This document shows, one piece after another, positions 1 to 6,700 of a stretch of 6,844 bases of DNA. The position numbers were made by a program, and so were the translations under genes. Source of the DNA: Burkholderiales bacterium (GTDB lineage Bacteria; Pseudomonadota; Gammaproteobacteria; Burkholderiales; UBA11063); assembly GCA_020697025.1 (NCBI GenBank), contig JAJFBO010000055.1:1-6844 (forward strand), in the 5' to 3' direction. Each line of letters begins with the position of its first letter. Position 1 is the first letter of the stretch. Under the pieces are notes generated by a model that saw only the letters and a program-made list of their open reading frames with translations, was not told the origin of the DNA and searched no databases.

Positions 1-36
1 ATATTTTATAAATTCTATAAGTTAAATAATACAAAA

Positions 37-66
37 TTTACTGTACATTTTGAAAGAAAATAATAT
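37..66 (+). promoter_or_regulatory. Possible sigma-70 promoter for the glutaredoxin gene
   Basis: TTTACT at 37-42 and TAATAT at 61-66 are separated by 18 bases and lie about 75 bases upstream of the glutaredoxin start. An alternative -35 is TTGAAA at 50-55, but it has only a poor -10 downstream. The whole of 1-139 is very AT-rich, so chance matches are expected. No terminator or gene end is recognisable in 1-36. Confidence 0.25.
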
Positions 67-139
67 ACGGAAATTATTTAATACAACATTACTGCTATTA
101 TTTATGTAAAATAATGTATTATATTTTAAAGGAAATTTT

Positions 140-397
140 ATGCAACAAGTTACTATTTACACTAAAGAGACATGTCCATATTGTACTATGGCCAAAAATT
201 TATTAAAACAAAAAGGGGTTACCGAGTTTAAAGAAATTAGAATTGATTTAGACCCAGCGCAAAAAGAAAAGATGGTTGAAATTACCGGACGTATGACAGT
301 CCCGCAAATTTTTATTGGAACAACACATGTAGGTGGTTTTGATGATTTATCTGCTTTAACTAAGGCAGGCAAATTAGACGAATTATTAAGCCAGTAG
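140..397 (+). CDS. grxC: Glutaredoxin 3 (GrxC-type dithiol glutaredoxin)
   Basis: This is a small cytoplasmic thiol-disulfide oxidoreductase that uses glutathione to reduce protein disulfides and mixed disulfides. At 85 residues it has the normal length for the GrxC family. The visible signatures are the dithiol active site CPYC (residues 12-15), the cis-proline segment TVPQIF (53-58, Pro55) and the glutathione-binding segment GGFDDL (65-70). The residue after the Gly pair is Phe, where E. coli Grx3 has Cys. The start is well supported: AAAGGA at 128-133 lies 6 bases before the ATG. The gene ends with tandem stops (TAG at 395-397, then TAA) and converges on the efflux gene with 10 bases between stops. 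No secB is adjacent, although grxC-secB pairing is common in proteobacteria. Assignment to the glutaredoxin family is near certain; the exact symbol rests on similarity to GrxC. Confidence 0.95.
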   Translation: MQQVTIYTKETCPYCTMAKNLLKQKGVTEFKEIRIDLDPAQKEKMVEITGRMTVPQIFIGTTHVGGFDDLSALTKAGKLDELLSQ

Positions 398-407
398 TAA
401 TTGTTTA

Positions 408-1778
408 TTAGTTTGGTTTAATAAAAATTAAAGTTAATAAAACGCTAATAACATAACCTGCTGCAGCTATTAATAAACTAATATCCATTCCCAGAATTAA
501 ATTAGGTGCCATATTAATGATTGTGCCCAAAACTGCGACGCCAAGCAAACTACCAAGCTGTCTGCTGGTGTTAAACATGGCTGAAGCAAACCCTGCTTTA
601 CTCTTTGGAGCAGCATTTAGAATTACGGCCGTGAGGGCGGGCATAATTAAAGCACATGCCATGCCCATTAGTAATAAGGGAAATATCATTATAGTGTAAG
701 GTAAATCATTATGTACCAGAACAAATAATAGTAAAAACCCTAATATACTCATAGCAAATCCCCACAAGATGGGGAATCTGGCTCCATATTTACCATACAT
801 TTTACCGCTTAGTATATTTCCCAAAAGCATTAATACAGTAAACGGAAATAAGGCAAAACCAATTTGTAGCGGCGTAAAATGTTTAATAGTATGCAGGTAT
901 AAAGGCATAATAAATAAGAACCCATAAAATCCAAAACTTAAAAAAATGCCTAATACAGCTGAAGCAGAAAAATGTGGGTTTTTGAATAAACTAATATCTA
1001 CCATCGGATAAGCTTGCCTGGCTTCAACAAATAAAAAAATAATAAAAGTTAAAATAAATAATGTAAAAGACCATATTATATAACTAGATGTCCAGCCTAA
1101 ATTTGGCGCTTCAATTAGACCATATGATAAAGCGGCAATACTAATAATAATCAACAGCTGGCCAAAAATGTCAAAATTAGCTTTCTGTATTTTATGTACT
1201 ATATCCATAGTATATCTGGAAGAAAGATAAATCGCAATAATCCCTACCGGAATATTCACTAAAAATACTGAGCGCCAGCTATAATAATTTACCAGAATAC
1301 CTCCCAGAACAGGCCCACAAGCAGCAGCAATTGCTCCAGAACTCGCCCAAAAAGCAACAGCATTGGCTCTGGCTTTGTCTTCTTTGTACACGTTATTAAT
1401 TAAAGTTAATGATGTTGGAATAAGAAGGGATGCAAAAAATCCTTGCAATAGTCTGAAACTAATAAGAGTTGCCGCATTAGGAGCTAACCCGCACCCAAGA
1501 GATGTAATAATAAAGCCGGCAAGTCCGTAAAGATACATCTTTTTAGCGCCAAATAAATCACCTAAATAACCAGCAGTTAATAAAAAGCAGGCAAAAGTAA
1601 GGGTATAACCGTCTACTACCCACTGTAATTGGGATACACTACTATGTAGACTTTGGGTTAGTTGGGGTAATGCGACATTAACAATTGTAACGTCCATAAT
1701 TACCAGAAAAAAACCGATGCTTATGGCAATCATCGGAAGCTTGCTTTGTGGTTTCATGCTAAAATTATTTTGGCTCAT
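408..1778 (-). CDS. DHA2-family (EmrB/QacA-like) MFS drug efflux transporter, 14 TM
   Basis: This is an inner-membrane proton antiporter of the major facilitator superfamily, probably exporting hydrophobic or cationic compounds; the substrate cannot be read from sequence. The 456-residue protein shows about 14 hydrophobic segments, as expected for DHA2. Family motifs are visible. The D1-type segment MDVTIVNVALP in helix 1 contains Asp29. Motif A is GDLFGAKK (73-80), with Leu where Arg often follows Asp. A motif B-like segment, RLLQG, starts at Arg109. Motif C is GPVLGG (155-160), followed by SWRSVFLVNIPVG (167-179). The start codon lies inside the end of the topoisomerase gene (14-base overlap) and has only a weak purine stretch, TAGAAAA, upstream, which suggests translational coupling. 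A second Met at residue 8 (ATG at 1757) would remove the overlap but has no Shine-Dalgarno either. No EmrA-like membrane-fusion partner is present in the window, so it may act alone or with a distant partner. Confidence 0.9.
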   Translation of the reverse strand: MSQNNFSMKPQSKLPMIAISIGFFLVIMDVTIVNVALPQLTQSLHSSVSQLQWVVDGYTLTFACFLLTAGYLGDLFGAKKMYLYGLAGFIITSLGCGLAPNAATLISFRLLQGFFASLLIPTSLTLINNVYKEDKARANAVAFWASSGAIAAACGPVLGGILVNYYSWRSVFLVNIPVGIIAIYLSSRYTMDIVHKIQKANFDIFGQLLIIISIAALSYGLIEAPNLGWTSSYIIWSFTLFILTFIIFLFVEARQAYPMVDISLFKNPHFSASAVLGIFLSFGFYGFLFIMPLYLHTIKHFTPLQIGFALFPFTVLMLLGNILSGKMYGKYGARFPILWGFAMSILGFLLLFVLVHNDLPYTIMIFPLLLMGMACALIMPALTAVILNAAPKSKAGFASAMFNTSRQLGSLLGVAVLGTIINMAPNLILGMDISLLIAAAGYVISVLLTLIFIKPN

Positions 1779-2787
1779 AATAATTTTCTAGAATTAGCAT
1801 CATTTGTATTTCAAATAAATCCAGTTCGCTATATTTATCCATAAATTTTTTATCCGGTAAAAAATTATCTGTAACGCCTTTTTCTATGGCACTTAATACA
1901 GCCGGATGAATATAATATTTGCGACAAATAGGTATAGTATTACATAATACCCGGCTTACACCTTTAACTACTACGTTTTCCAGCTTTAGGCGGGGATTAT
2001 TTTTTATTATTTCCAAACTGTTGTCTAATTGTTCTAATGCTGTAACACTGCCGCCCCAGGTACGAAAATCTTTTGCTGTATAATTTTCACCAGTTATATC
2101 TTTAAGGTAGCTGTTTATATCCTGGGAAGAGATTGGATGAGGCTTATTATTTTCGTCCAAATACTGAAATACCTCATATCCAGGCAATTCAGCACAAGAC
2201 TTTATCAAGCGGCACAGTTTTTTATTTTCAATATTAATATTAAGTTTTTTGCTGCCTTTTGCAATATATGAAAAAATCAGATAGCCTGAATTTTCTTTCA
2301 TATGCTTGCGTCTTAGTGTTGTCAAACCATAGGTGTTGTTTGTCTCAGAATAAAATTTATTGCCCACCCGTACATAAGTTTCATCTAATATAGCAATTGT
2401 TAAAGCGGTTACTTTTTCTTTGGGCCATCCTTTTAAACTAATATCTTTCCAGATTTGAGTACGAATTTTCCCCAGATCTTCACCAAAGCGGTGAATATTT
2501 TCAAATTTATCCAAGTTGCGATAAATTGCCCAGTCTGAATGATAAATATATTGCTTTCTCCCACGCTTATCATAACCTGAAGCTTGTAAGCTTCCATTAT
2601 CATCTTTGCAAATCCAGACTTTAGACCAAGCTGGCGGAATGCCTAGGTTGGTTAACCGTCGCAAGATAGCTTCATTAGTAATATTTTTCTTTTTTTCATC
2701 AATATAATAAAAATGCTTGCCTTTTCTAATACGCGTATACCCAATATCACAATCATGACTGTGTAGAATATGCCTGGGAGTATCCAT
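1765..2787 (-). CDS. DNA topoisomerase IB (poxvirus-like bacterial type)
   Basis: This enzyme relaxes supercoiled DNA by nicking one strand through a 3'-phosphotyrosyl intermediate, without ATP. The protein has 340 residues, close to the 346 of the Deinococcus radiodurans enzyme. The N-terminal region (about 10-90) carries the beta-rich DNA-binding domain, including GIPPAWSKVWIC (49-60) and the HSDWAIYRNLDKF segment (83-95). The catalytic domain holds Arg140 in ETYVRVGN, Lys177 in YIAKGSKK, Arg242 in KDFRTWGGS, Asn283 in LCNTIPICRK and the nucleophile Tyr292 in YYIHPAV. These positions are offset by exactly +3 from the published active-site residues of the Deinococcus enzyme (R137, K174, R239, N280, Y289, from memory), so all catalytic groups appear intact. 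Asn in place of the poxviral His is normal for bacterial members. The start is supported by AAAGGA at 2793-2798 (minus strand), 5 bases from the ATG. It overlaps the following efflux gene and is probably the first gene of that operon. Confidence 0.93.
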   Translation of the reverse strand: MDTPRHILHSHDCDIGYTRIRKGKHFYYIDEKKKNITNEAILRRLTNLGIPPAWSKVWICKDDNGSLQASGYDKRGRKQYIYHSDWAIYRNLDKFENIHRFGEDLGKIRTQIWKDISLKGWPKEKVTALTIAILDETYVRVGNKFYSETNNTYGLTTLRRKHMKENSGYLIFSYIAKGSKKLNINIENKKLCRLIKSCAELPGYEVFQYLDENNKPHPISSQDINSYLKDITGENYTAKDFRTWGGSVTALEQLDNSLEIIKNNPRLKLENVVVKGVSRVLCNTIPICRKYYIHPAVLSAIEKGVTDNFLPDKKFMDKYSELDLFEIQMMLILENYYEPK

Positions 2788-2802
2788 TATAGTCCTTTAT
2801 AT

Positions 2803-2825
2803 TATTAACTAAAATTAAGTTATTA
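2803..2825. promoter_or_regulatory. Interrupted dyad at the predicted start of the topoisomerase transcript
   Basis: The 23-base stretch centred on 2814 shows TAxTAACTxAA mirrored as TTxAGTTAxTA, with 9 of 11 positions symmetric. It overlaps the predicted -10 and transcription start of the topoisomerase unit, where a repressor would act. It could equally be an accident of AT-rich sequence, and no regulator gene is nearby. Confidence 0.25.
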
Positions 2826-2830
2826 TATCA
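2822..2830 (-). promoter_or_regulatory. Extended -10 promoter for the topoisomerase IB-efflux unit
   Basis: Read on the minus strand this is TGATATAAT, a perfect TGn-TATAAT extended -10. No good -35 lies at the right distance (2845-2850 reads TTTTTA), which is usual for extended -10 promoters. Transcription would begin near 2815, giving a leader of about 28 bases containing the AAAGGA ribosome binding site. This is the best promoter match in the window, although the AT-rich context weakens it. Confidence 0.5.
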
Positions 2831-2910
2831 TTGACTATATTATATAAAAAGAAATTTATCTGTCCAAAAATTTCGGAAAATATATCCAGTATCTTATATC
2901 CTAAAGACAG

Positions 2911-2916
2911 TATAAT
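2911..2916 (+). promoter_or_regulatory. Candidate -10 for the downstream MFS transporter gene
   Basis: A perfect TATAAT lies 122 bases before the transporter start codon, but there is no recognisable -35 at 16-18 bases upstream. A second possibility is TTGACT at 2831-2836, whose -10 partner (TTTATC or ATTTAT near 2854-2860) is poor. If the TATAAT is used, the transcript has a leader of roughly 115 bases that includes the hairpin at 2925-2970. Confidence 0.35.
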
Positions 2917-2924
2917 AGCGTGCT

Positions 2925-2970
2925 TTAGTTTTTATAAACAATGGAAAATAGCAATGTTTATAGAATCTAA
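2925..2970 (+). promoter_or_regulatory. Long imperfect hairpin in the leader of the MFS transporter gene
   Basis: Arms 2925-2940 and 2955-2970 pair over 16 positions with one T-T mismatch (2929/2966) and one G-U pair (2932/2963); the 14-base loop is 2941-2954. The innermost eight pairs, TATAAACA with TGTTTATA, are perfect. No T-run follows the 3' arm, so it is not an ordinary intrinsic terminator. It lies between the candidate -10 and the ribosome binding site, so it may shape the leader RNA or be a protein-binding dyad. It matches no riboswitch class I know. Confidence 0.4.
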
Positions 2971-3038
2971 CTGCAAAGCCTTAATAGGGCAGTATGCTCT
3001 GAGTAGCAAATAACATCTTAATACTTAAAGGCAAAATT

Positions 3039-4394
3039 ATGAAAACAAATGAAAATTTAACACTTATTTCCATTCTTGCTGTACTTTCCGGTTTTTTATT
3101 TTATGCTTATGAATATATTCTAAGAATAATTCCATCGATAATGGCTCCGCAATTTTCAGCTGCCATGCATGTAAATCTTACTACACTTGGTGCTTTAGGT
3201 GCTTATTATTATTTTGCTTATACGCCCATGCAGCTTGTTGTCGGTATAATGCTAGATAGATATGAGCTAAAAAAAATACTAACACTAGCAGCGCTTGCGT
3301 GTACTCTTGGAACTGTTTTAATTTCAATTTCAAATAGTACTTTTATTTTTGGTTTAGGCAGGTTTATACAAGGATGCGGCTCAGCATTCGCCTGGGTTGG
3401 TATCATTAAACTAGCAGCCATTTATGTTCCAAAGAAATACTATGGTTTAGCCACTTCGCTTGGGGCGGTGTTTGGATTTGTTGGGGCTGCTTTTGGCCAG
3501 GCGCTGCTTGGTTATATGGTTAGTTCTTATGGTAATTCCATTGCTTTAACGCTGGTAATACTTGTTGGAATATTCATTACATATTTCATTTTTAACGAAT
3601 TAAGCAGGGCCGAACAGCAAAATATTGAAACGGAAAATAAATCAATTGCATCAACTTCATTCAAAAGATGGCTTAGACAATTTATAATAGTATTAAAAAC
3701 CCCGTACATTTGGGCTGGTGGCATAATAGCTGCTTTATTATTTACACCTACTACAGTTTTTGCCGAGTTATGGGGAATTAAATATCTAACAAAAGTTTAT
3801 GCTTATTCTGAAGCTCAGGCTAGTTTTATCAGTTCTATGGTCTTTATAGGATGGGCTATAGGTGCAGCAATTTCAGGAGTACTAACTGTTTTTACACAAA
3901 GTAAGATAAGATTAATCAGATATGGTTCAATTAGTGCATTTGCAATTTCCTTTCTTTTACTCTATGTTAAGCTTCCTTTTGAAATATTATGTTTTATAAG
4001 TATTTTATTTGGAATTTGTTCTTCTGTTCAGGTGCTCTCCTTTACCATGGGTAGAGATGTTTTACCAGCTAAGCTTGCCGGGATAACCGGGGCATTAATC
4101 AATCTGATTTGTGTGGGAATTGGTGTATGTTTTCAAAGGCTGGCAGGTACTATTATAGATATTTTCTGGTCGGGCGGGTTGACTTCCACTGGTCTTAGAA
4201 CTTACTCGGTAAATGCCTATAAATTTTCTATGCTTATAATTCCTTTAGTGCTAATAGGGTGTTTTTTATTTACTTTTATACTGGATGAGAAAAAGAAGAA
4301 ATTTAAGTTTCCTGGTAAAATATTTAAAGATAAAAAATTTACTATTACTGAAAGACTAGACAAATATAAAACACTTATTAGATTCAAGCATTAA
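3039..4394 (+). CDS. MFS transporter, 12 TM, substrate unknown
   Basis: This inner-membrane major facilitator is 451 residues long with about 12 hydrophobic segments and a central cytoplasmic loop around 187-220. Motif A appears as GIMLDRYELKK (69-79, Asp73-Arg74), and helix 4 carries GRFIQGCGSAF (107-117), an MFS-typical Arg-containing segment. Helix 5 is Gly-rich (142-158). Helix 1 contains YAYEYILRIIPSIM (22-35), a pattern I associate with uptake-type MFS proteins of gammaproteobacteria such as Legionella and relatives; that link is from memory. Import of an organic acid or similar nutrient is possible but not demonstrable. After the last helix a Lys-rich cytoplasmic tail (about 416-451) begins DEKKKKFKFPGK. 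The start is supported by AAAGG at 3027-3031, 7 bases from the ATG. It is transcribed divergently from the topoisomerase unit and apparently alone. No convincing terminator follows. Confidence 0.85.
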   Translation: MKTNENLTLISILAVLSGFLFYAYEYILRIIPSIMAPQFSAAMHVNLTTLGALGAYYYFAYTPMQLVVGIMLDRYELKKILTLAALACTLGTVLISISNSTFIFGLGRFIQGCGSAFAWVGIIKLAAIYVPKKYYGLATSLGAVFGFVGAAFGQALLGYMVSSYGNSIALTLVILVGIFITYFIFNELSRAEQQNIETENKSIASTSFKRWLRQFIIVLKTPYIWAGGIIAALLFTPTTVFAELWGIKYLTKVYAYSEAQASFISSMVFIGWAIGAAISGVLTVFTQSKIRLIRYGSISAFAISFLLLYVKLPFEILCFISILFGICSSVQVLSFTMGRDVLPAKLAGITGALINLICVGIGVCFQRLAGTIIDIFWSGGLTSTGLRTYSVNAYKFSMLIIPLVLIGCFLFTFILDEKKKKFKFPGKIFKDKKFTITERLDKYKTLIRFKH

Positions 4395-4406
4395 GTATTA
4401 AGCTAA

Positions 4407-4591
4407 AGATTTGAACTTGAAATCCTACGATTTTTTACTAGACTTTTGGATAAAAATGTTGCAAGAAAAAAACATCTAAACCTTAAGTCAAGTATAGATA
4501 TTGCTAAATCTGTTGAACAGTAGATACTGGTGGTGCATTAGTTGGAATAGGGGGCTATATTGAGTATACTAGAGCAACCATTGTTAGATGA
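4407..4591 (+). pseudogene. Possible remnant of a decayed gene of unknown identity
   Basis: The 216 bases between the MFS transporter and engB contain no intact gene. On the plus strand one frame is open from 4407 to 4520 (38 codons, beginning RFELEILRFFTRLLDKN and ending SIDIAKSVEQ before TAG at 4521). The neighbouring frame is open from 4517 to 4588 and reads VDTGGALVGIGGYIEYTR and onward to TGA at 4589. The second stretch has protein-like composition (Gly/Ala/Val-rich, membrane-like), and the two join with a single frameshift near 4517-4520. No start codon with a ribosome binding site is seen. I do not recognise the family, and short open stretches of this size can occur by chance. Confidence 0.25.
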
Positions 4592-4610
4592 ATATTTATA
4601 AAAGCAGGCT

Positions 4611-5219
4611 TTAGGGTTGATTAAGCCACTCATCTAAGACAGTCTCTAATTCAGGAACTCCAGTTTTCTTTGAAGATGAAAATAATTGTACGCTAAAGTT
4701 TTTAAATCCATCATGTTCAATTTGCTTTTTTACAAACTCCAAAGTTCTGGCTTTTTCTGAGGTATTTAATTTATCTGCTTTGGATAATACTATATGCAAA
4801 GGCTTTCTTGTTTCTTCAAAATACTCTAACATGGTATAATCAAGATCTTTTAACGGATGTCTGGAATCCATAATCAGTACCAGGCCAATTAGTGGGTCGC
4901 GTCGGGCTAGATATTCTCCAAGTAATACCACCCAATGCTTACGTACCTGTTCAGGGACTTTGGCATAACCATAACCAGGTAAATCAACTAAAAATATACC
5001 ATTTTGTGGTATAGAAAAATAGTTAATATGCTGGGTGCGACCTGGAGTTTTTGAAGTGTAAGCAAGCCTGGTCTGGTTAGTTAAGGTATTAATTAAGCTT
5101 GATTTGCCAGCGTTAGATCGACCAGCAAAGGCAATTTCCTTGACACTTTCAAACGGAAGGCTTGCCAAGTCATTTACTGTAGTAAAAAACTCGGCTTGTT
5201 TATAATGGTATTTTTGCAT
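4611..5219 (-). CDS. engB: Ribosome biogenesis GTP-binding protein EngB/YihA/YsxC
   Basis: This cytoplasmic TRAFAC-class GTPase is needed for assembly of the large ribosomal subunit and is essential in many bacteria. The 202-residue protein has the family's usual length and every G motif: G1 GRSNAGKS (33-40), G2 TPGRTQ (58-63), G3 DLPGYG (79-84), G4 SKAD (146-149, Ser where most members have Thr) and G5 SSSKKTG (181-187). The family segment MDSRHPLKDLD (117-127) is also present. The ATG follows the lipoprotein stop by 5 bases and has no clear Shine-Dalgarno, so translation may be coupled to the upstream gene. A TGGTATATA extended -10-like sequence at 5226-5234 (minus strand) could instead give an almost leaderless engB transcript. 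Downstream there is only a 4-bp AAAG/CTTT stem, not a convincing terminator. Confidence 0.97.
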   Translation of the reverse strand: MQKYHYKQAEFFTTVNDLASLPFESVKEIAFAGRSNAGKSSLINTLTNQTRLAYTSKTPGRTQHINYFSIPQNGIFLVDLPGYGYAKVPEQVRKHWVVLLGEYLARRDPLIGLVLIMDSRHPLKDLDYTMLEYFEETRKPLHIVLSKADKLNTSEKARTLEFVKKQIEHDGFKNFSVQLFSSSKKTGVPELETVLDEWLNQP

Positions 5220-5224
5220 ATAAA

Positions 5225-6688
5225 CTATATACCAGATACTAATTGAGATGCTATACTTAAACTTACAACCGGATATAATGATGAAGAGCTAGGTACAGGT
5301 TTACACGTACTTGGTGAAGCCGAAATATTACATCCATATACGGTTGAGGAACCTCCGGAAGTGGTAGCAAAATATAGTATTCCACCCACACCATCTACTA
5401 TAATAGCTGAAATTGATCCGCTCACATTTGCTGCTAATGTCGCAGCAGGCGGTATGGTACTCCCTGCAACATATGTATTAGGTACATACCAGATATTACC
5501 CATATTATCAGCTGCATATAGATTACTATTAAAGCTGGTCATTGCTGTGATTGAATTTCCAGCTGTTATACCGGGAACAGCAACCCAGGTATTATTTTGG
5601 CTGCTGGCTGTACCAGATTCGGCAAACAAACCATTTGTTCCACCCACGTAAAATCCAGTGAAAGGGCTTGAGCCGCTATTGGGAAAAGCAATGGCATTTA
5701 CGTTCCCAGGGCCTGAACCAGAATTAGTGCTTACACCATCGGGGGAACAATTTGTACTGCTACCACTGCCACCACCACATATGAAAATTTGATTTTTAGA
5801 TGCAAGATAAATTAATCCGCCAGAAGAAAGTGCGTAGGCGTTAGGAACTATCGCTGTTGCAAGATTATATGTGGAGCTAGTAGCCCATGTCTGCGTAGAA
5901 AAAGTATATGACCATATAGAGCTACTAGTTAAAGTACTGGGCACAGCATACAGGCTCGATGAAAATGAGAATAAGTTACTGACAGCACCACTAAATACTC
6001 CAGATGAGATTGATGGACTAGAGGACTCATTACCAGATTCATTACCAAGCACATAAATACCGTTATTACCGCCTAAGTACAGGAATCCGTATGAGCTGGT
6101 GTCTGTAGCACTAGTATTTATTGGATCAGAAGCTGATTCAGCAAGAAAATTTGTACCTGCTGGATTTACTATATTGAAGATACCGACATATCCATTTGAT
6201 TGAGCAGCATATAAGTTCGTAACCTGATAAATGGTAAACGTGCTGCTTCCACCACTATTACCATCGCCAAATAAAGTATCATTCACAGTATAGTTCAGAT
6301 TAACATTAACTGGCTCATTAGAAGTTGTAGCGAAAGATTCATAATTAATTTTTAAATAAAATGTACAGTTGCCACCCGGTGCAATTGTAGAGCCAGTGCA
6401 ATTATTCGGGTCCATTGTTGGGCTGGTACTAGGAGTTTGTATATTTTGTGCCCCCGTGGTACTAATAGTGAGATTGCTAATACCATGGCTAGAGCTGGTA
6501 ATCCATGTCTGTCCACCGCCGCTGCTGTTATTCAATGTGACTGCCATACAATAGGGAGCTTTATTGACCCCACCTGGACATGAACCTTGCAAAAAAGTAT
6601 AAGATAGAGCAGTGTTACCACTGCCACAGCCACTTAATACAGGAACACTACAAATAATAAAAATAGCAGTTAATAATTTTTTTATCAT
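5225..6688 (-). CDS. Secreted lipoprotein with Ig-like N-terminal region and probable beta-propeller
   Basis: The function is unknown. Residues 1-21 form a lipoprotein signal peptide: Lys3-Lys4, a hydrophobic core and the lipobox LSGC with Cys21. Gly22 and Ser23 follow rather than Asp, favouring outer-membrane placement. Residues about 25-150 look like an Ig-like beta-sandwich; NCTGSTIAPGGNCTFYLKI (96-114) matches the C-x-LAPG-x-C-T pattern of ASPM/HYDIN-type 'choice-of-anchor' domains. From about 155 to 455, short strand pairs recur: NLYAAQSNGYVGIF, GFLYLGGNNGIYVLG, GLIYLASKNQIFIC, GFYVGGTNGLFAES and NLYAADNMGNIWYVP. This suggests a BNR/Kelch-like propeller. QTW-x-TSS occurs twice (60-66 and 266-272). 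Apart from the lipobox Cys, the eight cysteines fall in four close pairs (37/47, 97/108, 304/314, 453/462), suggesting disulfides in the periplasm or at the surface. Ser, Gly, Thr and Asn dominate. AAAGAG at 6697-6702 precedes the ATG by 8 bases and overlaps the stop of the gene before it. Confidence 0.8.
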   Translation of the reverse strand: MIKKLLTAIFIICSVPVLSGCGSGNTALSYTFLQGSCPGGVNKAPYCMAVTLNNSSGGGQTWITSSSHGISNLTISTTGAQNIQTPSTSPTMDPNNCTGSTIAPGGNCTFYLKINYESFATTSNEPVNVNLNYTVNDTLFGDGNSGGSSTFTIYQVTNLYAAQSNGYVGIFNIVNPAGTNFLAESASDPINTSATDTSSYGFLYLGGNNGIYVLGNESGNESSSPSISSGVFSGAVSNLFSFSSSLYAVPSTLTSSSIWSYTFSTQTWATSSTYNLATAIVPNAYALSSGGLIYLASKNQIFICGGGSGSSTNCSPDGVSTNSGSGPGNVNAIAFPNSGSSPFTGFYVGGTNGLFAESGTASSQNNTWVAVPGITAGNSITAMTSFNSNLYAADNMGNIWYVPNTYVAGSTIPPAATLAANVSGSISAIIVDGVGGILYFATTSGGSSTVYGCNISASPSTCKPVPSSSSLYPVVSLSIASQLVSGI

Positions 6689-6700
6689 GGTTTATACTCT

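Noticed and set aside
80..120. Inverted repeat AATACA/TGTATT upstream of grxC
   Set aside because: It has only six perfect pairs, in very AT-rich sequence, and an equally good alternative pairing (ACATTA/TAATGT) is available there. This is expected by chance.
1765..2787. Possibility that the topoisomerase is a tyrosine recombinase/integrase of a mobile element
   Set aside because: The Arg-Lys-Arg-Asn-Tyr positions and surrounding motifs match bacterial topoisomerase IB throughout, and there are no attachment-site repeats or phage genes.
2831..3013. 60-codon plus-strand reading frame starting with TTG in the divergent intergenic region
   Set aside because: It has no ribosome binding site before the TTG and no recognisable motif, and it overlaps the promoter and hairpin signals. 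It looks like a chance open frame.
4408..4436. GATTT/AAATC stem followed by six T residues after the MFS transporter gene as a terminator
   Set aside because: The 5-bp stem is AT-rich and seven unpaired bases separate it from the T-run. It does not resemble a working intrinsic terminator.
4413..4520. Faint resemblance of the first open stretch to urease gamma subunit (ELE-x-L, ARK, LKL spacing)
   Set aside because: Only scattered residues agree, the neighbouring stretch does not fit any urease subunit, and no urease gene is nearby.
4599..4613. Small AAAG/CTTT stem just after the engB stop as a terminator
   Set aside because: The stem has only four pairs, mostly A-T, with no clear T-run, so it is too weak to call.
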